Source of the DNA: a virus
DNA length: 64,000 nucleotides
Strand: one strand, 5' to 3'
Virus record (IMG/VR): IMGVR_UViG_3300037258_000653
Location: 1-64,000 of that record
The position numbers were made by a program, and so were the translations under genes. This document shows, one piece after another, positions 13,871 through 23,460 of this stretch; position 1 is the first letter of the stretch; each line of letters opens with the position of its first letter. The notes under the pieces were generated by a model. That model did not search any database and was not told where the DNA came from. It was given only the letters and a program-made list of their open reading frames with translations.

Positions 13871-16800
13871 TCATGCGATCGCCTGGACCGGCGGGTAGAA
13901 CAGGGACAGCGGCGTGCCCGCGGCCTGGGCCTTGATGAGGCCGTTGACGCCGCGGGTGACGGTCAGGACCTGGGGGCTGGCGGTGCCGGACACGCCGGTC
14001 ACGGTCATCCGCTCGCCGCCGCACTGGACGTCGAACGGGAAGTCGGCCGCGGCGGTGGTCCACAGCGGGAGGACCTCGGTCTCGCCGATCGCGGTGATCC
14101 CGGCCAGCCGTCCGTCCGAGGCGGACTGGATCATGGTGGAGTTCACGCCGGGCGAGTTGAAGCGCAGGATGTCGGCGTTGGGCAGGCCGCCCTGGGCGCG
14201 GCTGGCGAAGTACTGCTGGATGTAGGCCAGGTAGGCGCTGACCTGGGCGGCGGAGTAGCCGTCGGCCAGGTCAGCGAGCGACACGTCGTCCACGTAGTGG
14301 ACCTCGCCGGACGCGGCTGACACGACGGTGGGCTGCGCCCGGCACCAGGCGGAGTTCGCCGGCGCGGTGACCGTGCAGGACCCCTGCGTCCACCCGGTCG
14401 CCGAGTCGGCCACGGTGCTGCCGGACAGCGTGCCGAGCGACGCCCCGGCCGCATTATAAAAAGTGACGCCCATCTGCACCGAGCGGGCCGTGGCGGCCGC
14501 GCGGAAGAACGCCGCCGCCGCGATGCTGTCGCCGGGCGAGCACGGCATCCCGTTCGCGGTGATCGCCGCGGCGGTGCTGGACGCGGCCGACATGTTCCCG
14601 GCGGCGGACGCGGTCAGCGCCAGGGAGTAGCTGCCGGAGTGGGCCTGGGCGGATGACGGCGCGATGGCGCAGTTCCCGGCGGTCGTCCACGTCCCCGCGC
14701 TGTTCGGCTCGAATCCGCTGTTCGGCTGGGTCAGGTAGTTGCCGCCGCTGAGCAGGTCGCCGAATTCCCACAGGGCGAACGGCTTGGGCGGCCTGGCGTT
14801 GTTGGCGATCGACGCGGCCAGGTCGAGGCTGTAGCCGTTGACGTAGTTGACGGCGTAGAAGTCGGTGGCGATCTTGTCGACCCAGGCGTCGCCGGGGTAG
14901 TAGCTGTTCTCGCCGTTGTTCGCGACGGCCGACAGCGACGTGCAGAAGACCAGCGGGTAGTACTGGCGCACCGCCGGGCCGTAGTACTGGATCATGGCGA
15001 TGTACTGGGCGGCGGTCAGGCCGTTGTAGTAAGGCTCGTGCCACAGGCTGATCTCGCAGGTGACGCCGAGGGCCTGCAGGCCGGCGAGCAGCGCCTGGAG
15101 GCTGGCCAGGTCGCCGGCGCTGACCGGGCTGAAGGCGGGCTTGAGGTCCAGGCACAGCTTCGCGCCGCCGGCGGTTTCCTGGGTGTACCGGGAGTGCAGG
15201 GTGAAGTCGGACAGGCCGTTGCTGTAGTCGCGGACCGCGGCGAGCGGGACGCCGGTCCAGGATCCCCACGCGGCCATCGCCGCGGCGATGCCGGAGTACC
15301 CCATGCCGGCGTAGTTGAGGTAGGCGCCGGTGGCCAGGCCGCCCGCGCTGGCGACGAGCAGCTGCGTCGCCGACGCATCCACGCTGGTGTACAGGGCCGC
15401 CCCGTCGGTGTCGGCCCGCCCGTACACCGGGTCGTCGAGGATCCCGGTCTCGTAAGGCGACTCGGGGACGCAGTTCCACTCGAGCTGGAGGAAGAACCCG
15501 CCGAGGGACTCGGTGACTCCGGCGGCGAGCTGCCGGATCGTGTTGACCGACGTCGCCTGCGGCGGGGTGGACAGCCCGATGCAGTCGCCGATCTCGGCGT
15601 CCAGGACCTCGTAGAAGATCGAGGAGCACTGCGAGCGGGTCAGGTCGACGGCGATCGCGGGGAACCGGTCCTCGTCCACGGTGCCCCGGTGCACGAGCCA
15701 GCCGGTCATGTCGGGGAGCTGGCCGTCGGCCTGGACGTTGACGTCGTCCTGGTCGGCGTAGTCCCCGGCGCCGGCCGGCGGCGGGGAGATGCTCCTCGGC
15801 GAGCCGTCGTCGAGCTGGAACGTGTAGGTCGCGCCGCTCGTCTGGTTCCCCGACGACCCGGTGTCGCGGGTCAGCGTCCAGTCATTCAGGAGGTTCTGGT
15901 CGTCGCCGACGGGCGGCTGCCAGCCCTTCCAGCCGAGCTGGCCGCTGGACCAGTCCACGGTCACCGCGAACGCCTGGTTCAGCAGGCTGGCCAGCGTCCG
16001 GTAGCCCAGGGCGTAGCAGCCCCTCGGCTCGAACATCATGCCGAGATCCGCGTCCTCGCACTGCTGCAGCAGCTCCGGGAGAGTCCCGGCGGGCTGCGCG
16101 CCCATCGCCGCCGACACCGCCGGCGCGCCGAATACCCGGGCCGGGATGCCGTTCTCCGCGCACAGCCGGCCGAACCGGGACCCGGCCGGCTCGCCGTCCC
16201 AGGCGTTCAGCGGCTGGTACAGGTCATAGATGGAGTCGGGGGCCGCCTGGACGCTGACATGGCCGATGGTCACGCCGTCCAGCGCGGCTGTCGGCGCCGG
16301 GGCCACCGCGGTGGCGTTCCCGACGGTGCCCGCGCCCGCGGACCCGGTCCAGACGTTCCCGGTCGCCTGCCCCGGGATCAGGGTGGTCAGCGAGAAGTCG
16401 ACCGTGCCGCCGGAGCCGGGCTGCAGCAGCATCTGCACCCAGACCGGCTGGTTCAGGATCCCGAAGTTGATGCCGCCGGTGTCGAAGACGACGGCGCCGC
16501 CGGCGGCGATGCCGGTCAGGCCGAGCTGCCCGCCGGTGCCGTAGTAGCAGGAGAATTCCGCGCAGGTGCCGGTGGTGATGACCCGCATGATCCGGGCGCC
16601 GTTCGCCGGGGCGGTCTGGGCGTTCATCAAGAAGCGGACCTGGATGCTGCCGCCGCCGGTGTAGGCGGGGATGACGGCGTAGGCGCTGGCGCCGGGCCCG
16701 AACACCGGCAGCGGGCTGGAGCAGGCGAAGCTGGAGTCGTCGGCGAGCTGCGGGCTGCCGGTGATCTGCATCAGGCCGCCGCCGATCGCCGACCCGAACG

Positions 16801-17983
16801 CGGTGGCGCCCTGGCTGTCTTCCATCGGCCAGTACCCGACGACCGGGTTCGCGGTGAAGGAGGTCGTGGCGCGGCGCAGCGGGCTGTACAGCGGCGCGTC
16901 GCCTTGCTGGATGCGGCGCAGGATCCCGCCGCAGGCGTAGGGCACCCACAGGTCCGTGCCGGTCGAGTCCTGCGCTTTCGGTGCGGAGCTCATCTCGCCG
17001 TGGAACCGGTAGGACCGGTTGTCGATGGTCGCGGTGCCGCCGAGCGTCCAGGTGTTGCCCTGCGCGTCGGCGAAGCTGGTTGTCCCGGCGGGCTGGGCGG
17101 TGATCACCGGGTGGGCGGCGACGGTGCCGCCGATGCCCTGCCGGACCTCCAGCTCGTACACGTCGCCGGTCATGGCGGCCAGGCCGGTGGTGTCGGCGGC
17201 GATGTCAGCGGAGTAGCCGATGGCCAGCGGCGCTGCCGAGGACGCGAACACTGATATCGAGCTGGCGGTGACGGTCTCGCCGAGCTGGGCCCACGGCCCG
17301 GTGTCGGCGTCACCCGCCGCGGCCGTCCAGAAGGTGAGGGTGCCGGAGGCCATGGCGACGGTGACCCGGACGGCGGTGCGGCCCTGCGGCACGGGCATCG
17401 TGCTCGCCGCAGACCACAGGGTGCTGTCGGTGCCGTCCTTGGAGGCACCCAGCATGAGGGTGCCGTCCTGCTGGACGGCGAGGAACCAGCATCGCTGGTT
17501 CCCCGCGAGCTGCCACTGGGCGGCGATCACCGACGCCCAGTAGCCGTCGTAGACGGCGGCCGCGTCCGAGGGAGCGGCCCAGCCGGACAGGCGGATGTCG
17601 GAGCGGATGTCCAGGTCGCCGGTGACAGCCAGCCCGGAGCCGCCGGGGCACGACAGGCCGGACTGGTAGTCGTCCTCGGCCCGCAGCCGCACGGTCTGCC
17701 CCGGCACCGATACCCGCACTGGCGTGTTCGCGCCTAGCTGCCCGTACCAGGCGCCGAGCGGGTACCGGGGGCTGAACCGGCCGTCCCGGTTGTTGACCTG
17801 CATGGCCATGGAGCTGGGGGAGATCTGGGAGCCCTCGCCGGGCCGGCCGCGCTTGATGCTGATCGGCGCGCTGGTGCCCTCCCGCTGGTAGACGCAGGAG
17901 GTGATGTCGGTCCAGGCGCCGACCTGGGCCAGCGCGATCGACACCCGGGCGTCCAGCGGGGCCTGCGGGAACGTGACGGCCAT
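13871..17983 (-). CDS. Tail tip/minor tail protein with inserted glycosidase-like and carbohydrate-binding domains
   Basis: 1370 aa. The N-terminal 860 residues follow actinophage minor tail proteins: TDITSCVYQREGTSAPISI, QVNNRDGRFSPRYP, then LamG-like beta domains. Residues about 880-1080 look like a TIM-barrel glycosidase: Glu983 in SLWHEPYYNG as acid/base and Glu1073 in FALWEFGD as nucleophile. About 1085-1200 resemble a CBM4/9-type module (NSGFEP, HSGSYSLAL). The usual tail ending PLWTTAAADFPFDVQCGGER and TVTRGVNG resumes near 1300. The insert probably degrades or binds cell-surface glycan during adsorption. Confidence 0.82.
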   Translation of the reverse strand: MAVTFPQAPLDARVSIALAQVGAWTDITSCVYQREGTSAPISIKRGRPGEGSQISPSSMAMQVNNRDGRFSPRYPLGAWYGQLGANTPVRVSVPGQTVRLRAEDDYQSGLSCPGGSGLAVTGDLDIRSDIRLSGWAAPSDAAAVYDGYWASVIAAQWQLAGNQRCWFLAVQQDGTLMLGASKDGTDSTLWSAASTMPVPQGRTAVRVTVAMASGTLTFWTAAAGDADTGPWAQLGETVTASSISVFASSAAPLAIGYSADIAADTTGLAAMTGDVYELEVRQGIGGTVAAHPVITAQPAGTTSFADAQGNTWTLGGTATIDNRSYRFHGEMSSAPKAQDSTGTDLWVPYACGGILRRIQQGDAPLYSPLRRATTSFTANPVVGYWPMEDSQGATAFGSAIGGGLMQITGSPQLADDSSFACSSPLPVFGPGASAYAVIPAYTGGGSIQVRFLMNAQTAPANGARIMRVITTGTCAEFSCYYGTGGQLGLTGIAAGGAVVFDTGGINFGILNQPVWVQMLLQPGSGGTVDFSLTTLIPGQATGNVWTGSAGAGTVGNATAVAPAPTAALDGVTIGHVSVQAAPDSIYDLYQPLNAWDGEPAGSRFGRLCAENGIPARVFGAPAVSAAMGAQPAGTLPELLQQCEDADLGMMFEPRGCYALGYRTLASLLNQAFAVTVDWSSGQLGWKGWQPPVGDDQNLLNDWTLTRDTGSSGNQTSGATYTFQLDDGSPRSISPPPAGAGDYADQDDVNVQADGQLPDMTGWLVHRGTVDEDRFPAIAVDLTRSQCSSIFYEVLDAEIGDCIGLSTPPQATSVNTIRQLAAGVTESLGGFFLQLEWNCVPESPYETGILDDPVYGRADTDGAALYTSVDASATQLLVASAGGLATGAYLNYAGMGYSGIAAAMAAWGSWTGVPLAAVRDYSNGLSDFTLHSRYTQETAGGAKLCLDLKPAFSPVSAGDLASLQALLAGLQALGVTCEISLWHEPYYNGLTAAQYIAMIQYYGPAVRQYYPLVFCTSLSAVANNGENSYYPGDAWVDKIATDFYAVNYVNGYSLDLAASIANNARPPKPFALWEFGDLLSGGNYLTQPNSGFEPNSAGTWTTAGNCAIAPSSAQAHSGSYSLALTASAAGNMSAASSTAAAITANGMPCSPGDSIAAAAFFRAAATARSVQMGVTFYNAAGASLGTLSGSTVADSATGWTQGSCTVTAPANSAWCRAQPTVVSAASGEVHYVDDVSLADLADGYSAAQVSAYLAYIQQYFASRAQGGLPNADILRFNSPGVNSTMIQSASDGRLAGITAIGETEVLPLWTTAAADFPFDVQCGGERMTVTGVSGTASPQVLTVTRGVNGLIKAQAAGTPLSLFYPPVQAIA

Positions 17984-17984
17984 G

Positions 17985-19442
17985 TCAGCTGGCCCCCGTC
18001 CACACGTTCGTCGCGGCCGCCGTCGACAGCGCGGACGGCGTGAACGACGCTGGCAGCGACGTCTGCCCGGTGCCGGCGACCGCTGTCCGGGACGCGGCCG
18101 CGGCCAGTGCCGCCGCGTCCTGCGGTCCTGACCCGTTGGGCAGCCCGGTGACCTTGTGGCCGTTCATCGCGATCGCGCCGGCCATCGTCCCGCCGGCCAG
18201 CGGCAGGGAAGCTGCCTCGGCGGCCGACGCGGCGGCGCCCTCGCCGGCCTCGGCCCGCGTGGTCTCCGTTCCTGCCGCGGACGCCGCCGCGGCCGCCGCG
18301 AACGCGTCAGTGGCGATCTTCGTGCTGGTGTCCCCGGCGGACTGCGTCGGCGCGGTCGGGGCGCCGGTCAGGGCCGGGCTGGACAGCGGGGCCTTCGCTG
18401 CCTCGGCTGCCTCGGCGCGCGCGGTCTCGGTGCTGGTCGCCGCGTCGGCGTACGCGGTGGTGGCCAGCTGCGTGCTGTCGGTCAGCGGCGCGGCGGTGGG
18501 CGCGGTGGGCGTGCCGGTGAGCGCCGGGCTGGCCTTCGCCGCGAGGAGGCCCTCGGCGGTCTCCGCCCGGCTGGCTTCCCCGGCGGCAGCCGAGGTCGCG
18601 AAGCTCTCCGCGGCGGACTGGGCGGCCGAGGCCTGGGAGGCGGCGTAGGTCTCGGCGGCGGACTGGGCCGCGGCCGCGGCGCCGGCCTGGTCGGCGCCGA
18701 CGCTGGACCAGGTGAGGACGACGGCGCCGGTCATGCTGTTGACGCTGGCGACAGCACCGCCGCCTCCGCCTCCGGATGCGGGCTGCTGCCAGGATCCGTT
18801 GCCGTCGGCGTCGGAGGTCCATACGTACCCGGCGGCCGCGCCGTCCTGGTACTGGAGCGGCAGGTACTCGACGGGCCCGGCGACGTCGCTGGCTACGGCG
18901 AGGGAGGACAGGTAGACGGCGTCGGTGGCGACGGTGCCGCTGCCCGGCGACGTCGAGGCGATCGCGGGGCCGCCGGGGGTGGCGGCCACGCTGAACGATG
19001 TCCCGGACGGGCTGACGACGTAGTAGGTGGCGCCGGCGGCCAGGCCGCCGGGCAGGCTGTCGCCGGTCAGGGCGACCATGGCGCCGGCCTGGTAGGAGCT
19101 GCCGGCCGCGGTGAGCACGCACGGGGCGCCCTGGGTGGCGGTGAAGCTGAGCGGCGCGGCGGGCAGGAAGAACGGCCAGCCGGCGGGGTCGCCGGGGACG
19201 CCGCTGAAGCTGATGCTCCAGCCCCACCCGGACGGGGACATGCCGCCGGTGTCGGTGGCCAGGAGCTTGACCTGCGGCGGCGCGGCCGGGCGGAACACCG
19301 CGGGGACGGGCGCCTGGGTGTAGATCCCGCCGCCGGGCTCGGTGATCTGCGCGGAGGGGGCGAGAGCGGCGGCCCCGGAGATGACCGGGGCGCCGGTGCC
19401 GTCGTACAGGTCGCAGATCAGGGTCACGTAGCTCAGCGGCAT
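17985..19442 (-). CDS. Tail fibre protein with SPALTGTPTAPT repeats
   Basis: 485 aa from ATG 19442, 2 bp after the tape-measure stop. The second half carries two tail-fibre repeats SPALTGTPTAPTAAPLTDST / SPALTGAPTAPT, Ala-rich coiled segments (QSAAETYAASQASAAQSAA) and a C-terminal PLAGGTMAGAIAMNGHKVTG pyocin-knob-like motif. These are hallmarks of trimeric receptor-binding fibres. A segment TYYVVSPSGTSFSVAATPGG is shared with the protein at 23881. Confidence 0.85.
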   Translation of the reverse strand: MPLSYVTLICDLYDGTGAPVISGAAALAPSAQITEPGGGIYTQAPVPAVFRPAAPPQVKLLATDTGGMSPSGWGWSISFSGVPGDPAGWPFFLPAAPLSFTATQGAPCVLTAAGSSYQAGAMVALTGDSLPGGLAAGATYYVVSPSGTSFSVAATPGGPAIASTSPGSGTVATDAVYLSSLAVASDVAGPVEYLPLQYQDGAAAGYVWTSDADGNGSWQQPASGGGGGGAVASVNSMTGAVVLTWSSVGADQAGAAAAAQSAAETYAASQASAAQSAAESFATSAAAGEASRAETAEGLLAAKASPALTGTPTAPTAAPLTDSTQLATTAYADAATSTETARAEAAEAAKAPLSSPALTGAPTAPTQSAGDTSTKIATDAFAAAAAASAAGTETTRAEAGEGAAASAAEAASLPLAGGTMAGAIAMNGHKVTGLPNGSGPQDAAALAAAASRTAVAGTGQTSLPASFTPSALSTAAATNVWTGAS

Positions 19443-19444
19443 GG

Positions 19445-22408
19445 TCACCACCTCTGGCCGAAGGTCCGCTGGACGCTGTCGGTGCCGCCGCCGCCGGTCG
19501 CGCGGACCTCGGCGCGCAGCAGCCGCAGCAGCACGTTCATCAGCGGCGCGTCGCCGCCTTCGGGGCGGAGCACGACCTGCACCGGCCGGCCGGAGCCGCC
19601 GCCGTAGCCGGCCAGGGCCGGGAACCCGCCGCCGGCCAGGCCGGGCATGCCGGGGACGGAGGGGAGCATCGCGCGGCCCATCCGCTGCGCCGCGGCGCGC
19701 AGGACGCCGCGCATGGAGTCCATGCCGTTGGCCAGGCCCAGGCCGAGCATCTGGCCGCGCTTGTGGCCTTCCTTCGAGGGGGAGGCGATGCCGAGGGCGC
19801 CCTCGATGCCGCGCAAGATCGACTTGCCGACGCCCTCGGCGGTCCGGACGACGTAGGAGACCTGCGACTCGATGCCGTGGATCAGGCCCAGCAGCAGGTC
19901 CTGGCCGGCGCGCAGCAGCAGCCGGCCGAACCCGGCGACCGCGTGGAGGATGTCGCCGGGGAGCCGGCGGAAGAATCCGGTGACGTCGGAGACCATGTGC
20001 TCCGCTCCGGAGACGAGCTCGCGCCAGTGCCGGGCGACCCACAGGACGGCCAGGCCGACGGGGCCGGTCAGGATGGCCAGGACCAGCGTCCAGTGCGACC
20101 TGATCCAGGCGATCAGGTCCCCGATGCCCTGGATCAGGGGATGGATCATGCCGCCGTCGATGATGTGCCAGGCCTCGACGCCGATGGCGGCCACGACTTT
20201 CCAGGCGTCTTTCCAGAAGTCGCGGAAGGCCTTGCAGTGCTTCCACAGCTCGATGAAGCCGATGACCAGCAGGGCGATGCCCTCGACGATCAGCCCGATC
20301 GGGGAGACGAGGAACGCCAGGTTCAGGCCGTCCTGCGCGACCTCGGCCTCGCCGCTGGCGGCGGCCTGCTCCTCGGTCGCCGCGGTCATCAGGCCGAGCT
20401 TCCCGGCCAGCCATTTCGCGCCGGACCCGACGGACTCGATGCCGGACTTGGTGCTGCTCAGCGCCCCGGCGAGCTTGCTGCCCAGCGCCCCGGCCAGGAC
20501 GCTGCCCAGCATGACGGCCAGCGCGGCCGACGCGATCTTGTTCTTGGCGACGACGTTCAGGAACCCGGTGAGGGGCTTCAGGACGGCGGTGACGGTCGGC
20601 AGCAGGGCCATGCCGAGGGAGTCGCCCATGGCCTCGGCGGCCTTGGCCGCGGACCCGAGCTGGAAGTTGGCCTCGCCCTGGATCTTGGACCAGCCCTTGA
20701 CGTCGCCGCCGGCCTTCCGCGCGGACCCGGCGATCGCCGAGACGTTCTTGCTGAAGGTCGCGGCGTGCGGGCCGGTGAGCATCAGGGCGGTGTTCAGGCC
20801 AGTGGCACCGCCCATCATCTTGCCCAGCGCCGCGGCGAAGGTCTGCGCGTCCGGGTTCCCGGAGGCCAGCAGCTGGTTGAAGCCGTGGGCCTTGTTCGCG
20901 ACGGTCGCGAACTGGGTGGCCAGGTTCCTGACCAGCGGCGGAGCGGCCTTGGTCGCCTGGTACCACGTGTTGTAGGAGGTCTTGCCGTCCAGGTAGGACT
21001 GAGCCAGTGCCCGCATGGTCGGCGGGAGCTTCGACAGCATCGTCTGCGCATCCGCGGCCGCGGACCGGGACTGGTTGAACGTCTTGAGCAGGACGACACC
21101 GGACTTGCCCATCCGGCTGGTGATCTGCTCGGCGAGGTAGCCGATGGTGCCGGTCAGGCCCCGCTTCCCGAGTTGCTCGGAAACATGGACCGAGGAGATG
21201 CCGAACTGGCTCATCTCCTGGATCGCGACGTTGTTGGGAGCCAGCAGGGAATGGATGCTGCTCGCCAGGTCCTGGGACGCCTGCCGGGCTGACATGCCCT
21301 GGCTGGTCATGGTGGCGATCGCGCCGGCGACCTGCGCGAAGGAGATATGCGCCGACGCGGCGATGGGCAGCACCGCGGACAGGCTCGAGGCCAGGTCCTG
21401 CATGGTCATCTTGCCCTGGCCGACCGCCGTCACCATCTCGTTGGTGAAGCTGGTGGCCTGGCTCGCCTTCAGCCCGTAGGCGTTCAGCCCGGAAGTGACC
21501 GCGTTGGCCACGTCGGCCAGGTCGGCGCCCTCGGCTTTCGCGCCCTCCGCGGCGGCCTTCAGGACCGTCAGGCCCTCCGCGCCGTGAAATCCGGCCGATT
21601 CGACCATGTACATGCCGCTGGCCAGCTCTTTCGACCCGGTGTCCGCCGAGGAGGACAGGGCCAGGATGCCGCGCTGGACCAGGCCGAGATTCTTCGCTGA
21701 CTCCCCGGCCGAAGTGACGAGCTTCGTGGTTTCCTGCTGGAGGTTCGCGGCGCCTTTCACCGCGACGCCCATGCCGATGCCGACGCCGAGGGCGGCGAGC
21801 TTCAGCTTGCTGCCCCATCCGCTGGACGCCTCGGCTGCCTCGTCCTGCGCGGCGGCGACCTTCCGGGTCCGGGACGCGACCTCGGTGTCGGCGGCCTCGA
21901 CCCTGGCCAGGGCGGCGGCCTGCTCGTCGGCGGAGGCGCCGGCGGTGCCGGCGAGCTCGCGCAGCGCGGCTTCCTGCCGGGCGGTGGCCTCGGTCAGGGC
22001 GTTCTGCTCGGCGCGGAGCCGCACGGCGGCGGCGGCCTGCCGGTCCATGGCGGCGGTCTCGGTGTCGTATCCTTCGGCGGCTTCCGCGGCGGCCTGCCGC
22101 TCGCGGGCTGACTGCTCCAGCTCGGCCTGCCCGAGCCGGACCTGGGCGTCCATGGACCGCAGCACCGCCGCGGTGAGCTCGTTGTTCGCGGCGGCGAGCT
22201 CCTCCGCGGTGGCGGCCCCTGATTTCTCGAGGCCGGTCACCCGGGCCTGCGCGGCGGCTGCCTCGTCCTGGGCGGAGGTGAACTCGCCCATGGCGGCGGT
22301 GACCTTGGCCGCCATTTCCTCGGCGCTGATCGCGGTCTCGTCGAATCCGGCCGTCGCGGGGGCGCTGTCGGCGCTGATGAGGATCTTGACGACGTTCGCG
22401 TCACCCAT
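19445..22408 (-). CDS. Tape measure protein
   Basis: 987 aa, long and helical, with the hallmarks of phage tape measure proteins: Ala/Glu-rich coiled N-terminus (DEAAAAQARVTGLEKSG), a TMP core (SYIL-like FGISSVHVSEQLGKRG, GLTVLKAAAEGAKAEG), hydrophobic segments (SPIGLIVEGIALLVIGFI; LTGPVGLAVLWVARHW) and a C-terminal LGIASPSK motif. At about 0.15 nm per residue this predicts a tail near 150 nm. Its start overlaps the frameshifted tail-chaperone reading frame by 8 bp, as expected. Confidence 0.92.
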   Translation of the reverse strand: MGDANVVKILISADSAPATAGFDETAISAEEMAAKVTAAMGEFTSAQDEAAAAQARVTGLEKSGAATAEELAAANNELTAAVLRSMDAQVRLGQAELEQSARERQAAAEAAEGYDTETAAMDRQAAAAVRLRAEQNALTEATARQEAALRELAGTAGASADEQAAALARVEAADTEVASRTRKVAAAQDEAAEASSGWGSKLKLAALGVGIGMGVAVKGAANLQQETTKLVTSAGESAKNLGLVQRGILALSSSADTGSKELASGMYMVESAGFHGAEGLTVLKAAAEGAKAEGADLADVANAVTSGLNAYGLKASQATSFTNEMVTAVGQGKMTMQDLASSLSAVLPIAASAHISFAQVAGAIATMTSQGMSARQASQDLASSIHSLLAPNNVAIQEMSQFGISSVHVSEQLGKRGLTGTIGYLAEQITSRMGKSGVVLLKTFNQSRSAAADAQTMLSKLPPTMRALAQSYLDGKTSYNTWYQATKAAPPLVRNLATQFATVANKAHGFNQLLASGNPDAQTFAAALGKMMGGATGLNTALMLTGPHAATFSKNVSAIAGSARKAGGDVKGWSKIQGEANFQLGSAAKAAEAMGDSLGMALLPTVTAVLKPLTGFLNVVAKNKIASAALAVMLGSVLAGALGSKLAGALSSTKSGIESVGSGAKWLAGKLGLMTAATEEQAAASGEAEVAQDGLNLAFLVSPIGLIVEGIALLVIGFIELWKHCKAFRDFWKDAWKVVAAIGVEAWHIIDGGMIHPLIQGIGDLIAWIRSHWTLVLAILTGPVGLAVLWVARHWRELVSGAEHMVSDVTGFFRRLPGDILHAVAGFGRLLLRAGQDLLLGLIHGIESQVSYVVRTAEGVGKSILRGIEGALGIASPSKEGHKRGQMLGLGLANGMDSMRGVLRAAAQRMGRAMLPSVPGMPGLAGGGFPALAGYGGGSGRPVQVVLRPEGGDAPLMNVLLRLLRAEVRATGGGGTDSVQRTFGQRW

Positions 22409-22812
22409 CTAGGTCCTCATCTCCCTCCGGCAGGTCAGGGCCGTCGGGCGCGGCGAGCGCCTCGATGGCCAGGAGCTTGAGCAGGTCCGCGTCGTGCGCG
22501 CGCACTTCTTCGGGGAGCTTGCGGAACCGGTCGCAGAGGCCGAGGATCAGCCGGGCTTCGGCGAGCTCCGGCGGCTCCGTGACGATTTCGCCAGTACTGG
22601 AGGAGCCGCCTCCGAGGTCTCGCCACCGGGTGATGCGGGCTGCGAGGTAGGGTCCACGCCCGCGACTCCCTCGGCCCAGCGGGTGAAGATCTCCGAGACG
22701 ACGGGGAAGTCGAGGCTGACCAGGCCGTCGTAGTCGGTGGTGACGGGCTCGCCTTCGCTGGTGATGTTCCAGGAGAGGAGCCGGCCGCCGAGGATCCGGA
22801 AGATCTTCTCCA
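22401..22812 (-). CDS. Minus-1 frame extension of the tail assembly chaperone (gpGT-like)
   Basis: The frame one base back from the 22547-22996 gene is open from about 22812 to a TGA at 22401-22403. It reads sensibly after the chaperone body: YLAARITRWRDLGGG, EPPELAEARLILGLCDRF, RKLPEEVRAHDADLL. It ends 8 bp inside the tape measure start. Lambda gpG/gpGT and most siphoviruses make such a fusion by programmed -1 frameshifting. A slip of tRNA-Pro at GACCCTACC (near 22645) gives the smoothest junction, but the slippery site is not proven. Confidence 0.68.
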
Positions 22813-22996
22813 TGTCATCCGGCGGCGGCATCGCGGCCAGTCCGCTGCCCTGGCCGGCGAGCTTGCCGGCCAGCTTCATGATCTCCAGGAACGCCCCGGT
22901 GCTGGCGCCCCGCGCCCGGACCTCCATGCCCGCCCAGGCGGTGTCGTCGCCCCAGGTCAGGTCGTAGATCTTCGGCGCGGCCTCGAATGTGGTCAT
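22547..22996 (-). CDS. Tail assembly chaperone (gpG-like)
   Basis: 149 aa in the zero frame. It begins MTTFEAAPKIYDLTWGDD and has the acidic, mixed alpha/beta character of tail chaperones, sitting between the tail tube gene and the tape measure. The last 30 residues (GGETSEAAPP and KSSRSRRSSPKPG) are low complexity and probably reflect readthrough past the natural frameshift point. Together with the -1 frame extension it would chaperone tape measure folding during tail assembly. Confidence 0.78.
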   Translation of the reverse strand: MTTFEAAPKIYDLTWGDDTAWAGMEVRARGASTGAFLEIMKLAGKLAGQGSGLAAMPPPDDMEKIFRILGGRLLSWNITSEGEPVTTDYDGLVSLDFPVVSEIFTRWAEGVAGVDPTSQPASPGGETSEAAPPVLAKSSRSRRSSPKPG

Positions 22997-23038
22997 GTCC
23001 TCGTGTCTCCCTTGCGGCGGCGGGTTGCGGGGGGCGGG

Positions 23039-23452
23039 TCAGGACCAGGTCGGCGTGGCGCCGTCGGCCAGCGCGCCCTCGCTGCTCCACGTCAGGTCGG
23101 CGCCCGATGCGCGGCTGACGTCGTAGGAGCTGAAGTAGGCGTTGAAGCCGAGCTGCGGGTGCGTGGACGCTGTCGGGGAGACCACGACGCCGCGGATCAC
23201 CGAGGTCGAGGAGATGGTCGACAGGACGGCGTGCGACATGTTGGCCGCGGGGTTGACGACGCCCTTGAGGCTGATCGTCGCGTCGGCCAGCAGCAGCAGC
23301 CGCTGCCGGGCGTAGACGTCGACGCCGGTGGTGTCCTGCTCGGCGCGGGGGGTCGCCAGGGAGAACTCGTTGACGTCGTCGCTGATGTTCTGCGGGGTCT
23401 GGGTCGCGTCGGCGACCGACACGGCCGCGCCGAGGCCTGAGGTCTTTGCCAC
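23039..23452 (-). CDS. Probable major tail (tube) protein
   Basis: 137 aa. MAKTSGLGAAVSVADATQ, ISDDVNEFSLATPRAEQDTTGVD and ADLTWSSEGALADGATPTWS match the layout of short actinophage tail tube proteins, which form the hexameric tube lumen. It sits directly upstream of the tail chaperone, the standard position. The protein at 23881 shares the related MSKQSGLGARF start, so the roles of the two cannot be separated by reading alone. Confidence 0.75.
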   Translation of the reverse strand: MAKTSGLGAAVSVADATQTPQNISDDVNEFSLATPRAEQDTTGVDVYARQRLLLLADATISLKGVVNPAANMSHAVLSTISSTSVIRGVVVSPTASTHPQLGFNAYFSSYDVSRASGADLTWSSEGALADGATPTWS

Positions 23453-23460
23453 TGGTCAGC

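Noticed and set aside
15038-17254. 738-aa plus-strand reading frame across the tail tip gene
   Set aside because: Complement of the tail gene with biased composition and no recognisable motifs; typical GC-rich shadow.
19763-21292. 509-aa plus-strand reading frame across the tape measure
   Set aside because: Asp/Gly/Val-rich shadow of the tape measure codons; no start signal or family.
17985-21818. 1277-aa minus-strand reading frame
   Set aside because: Its first 790 residues are the alternative frame of the tape measure; only the part from ATG 19442 is a real fibre gene.
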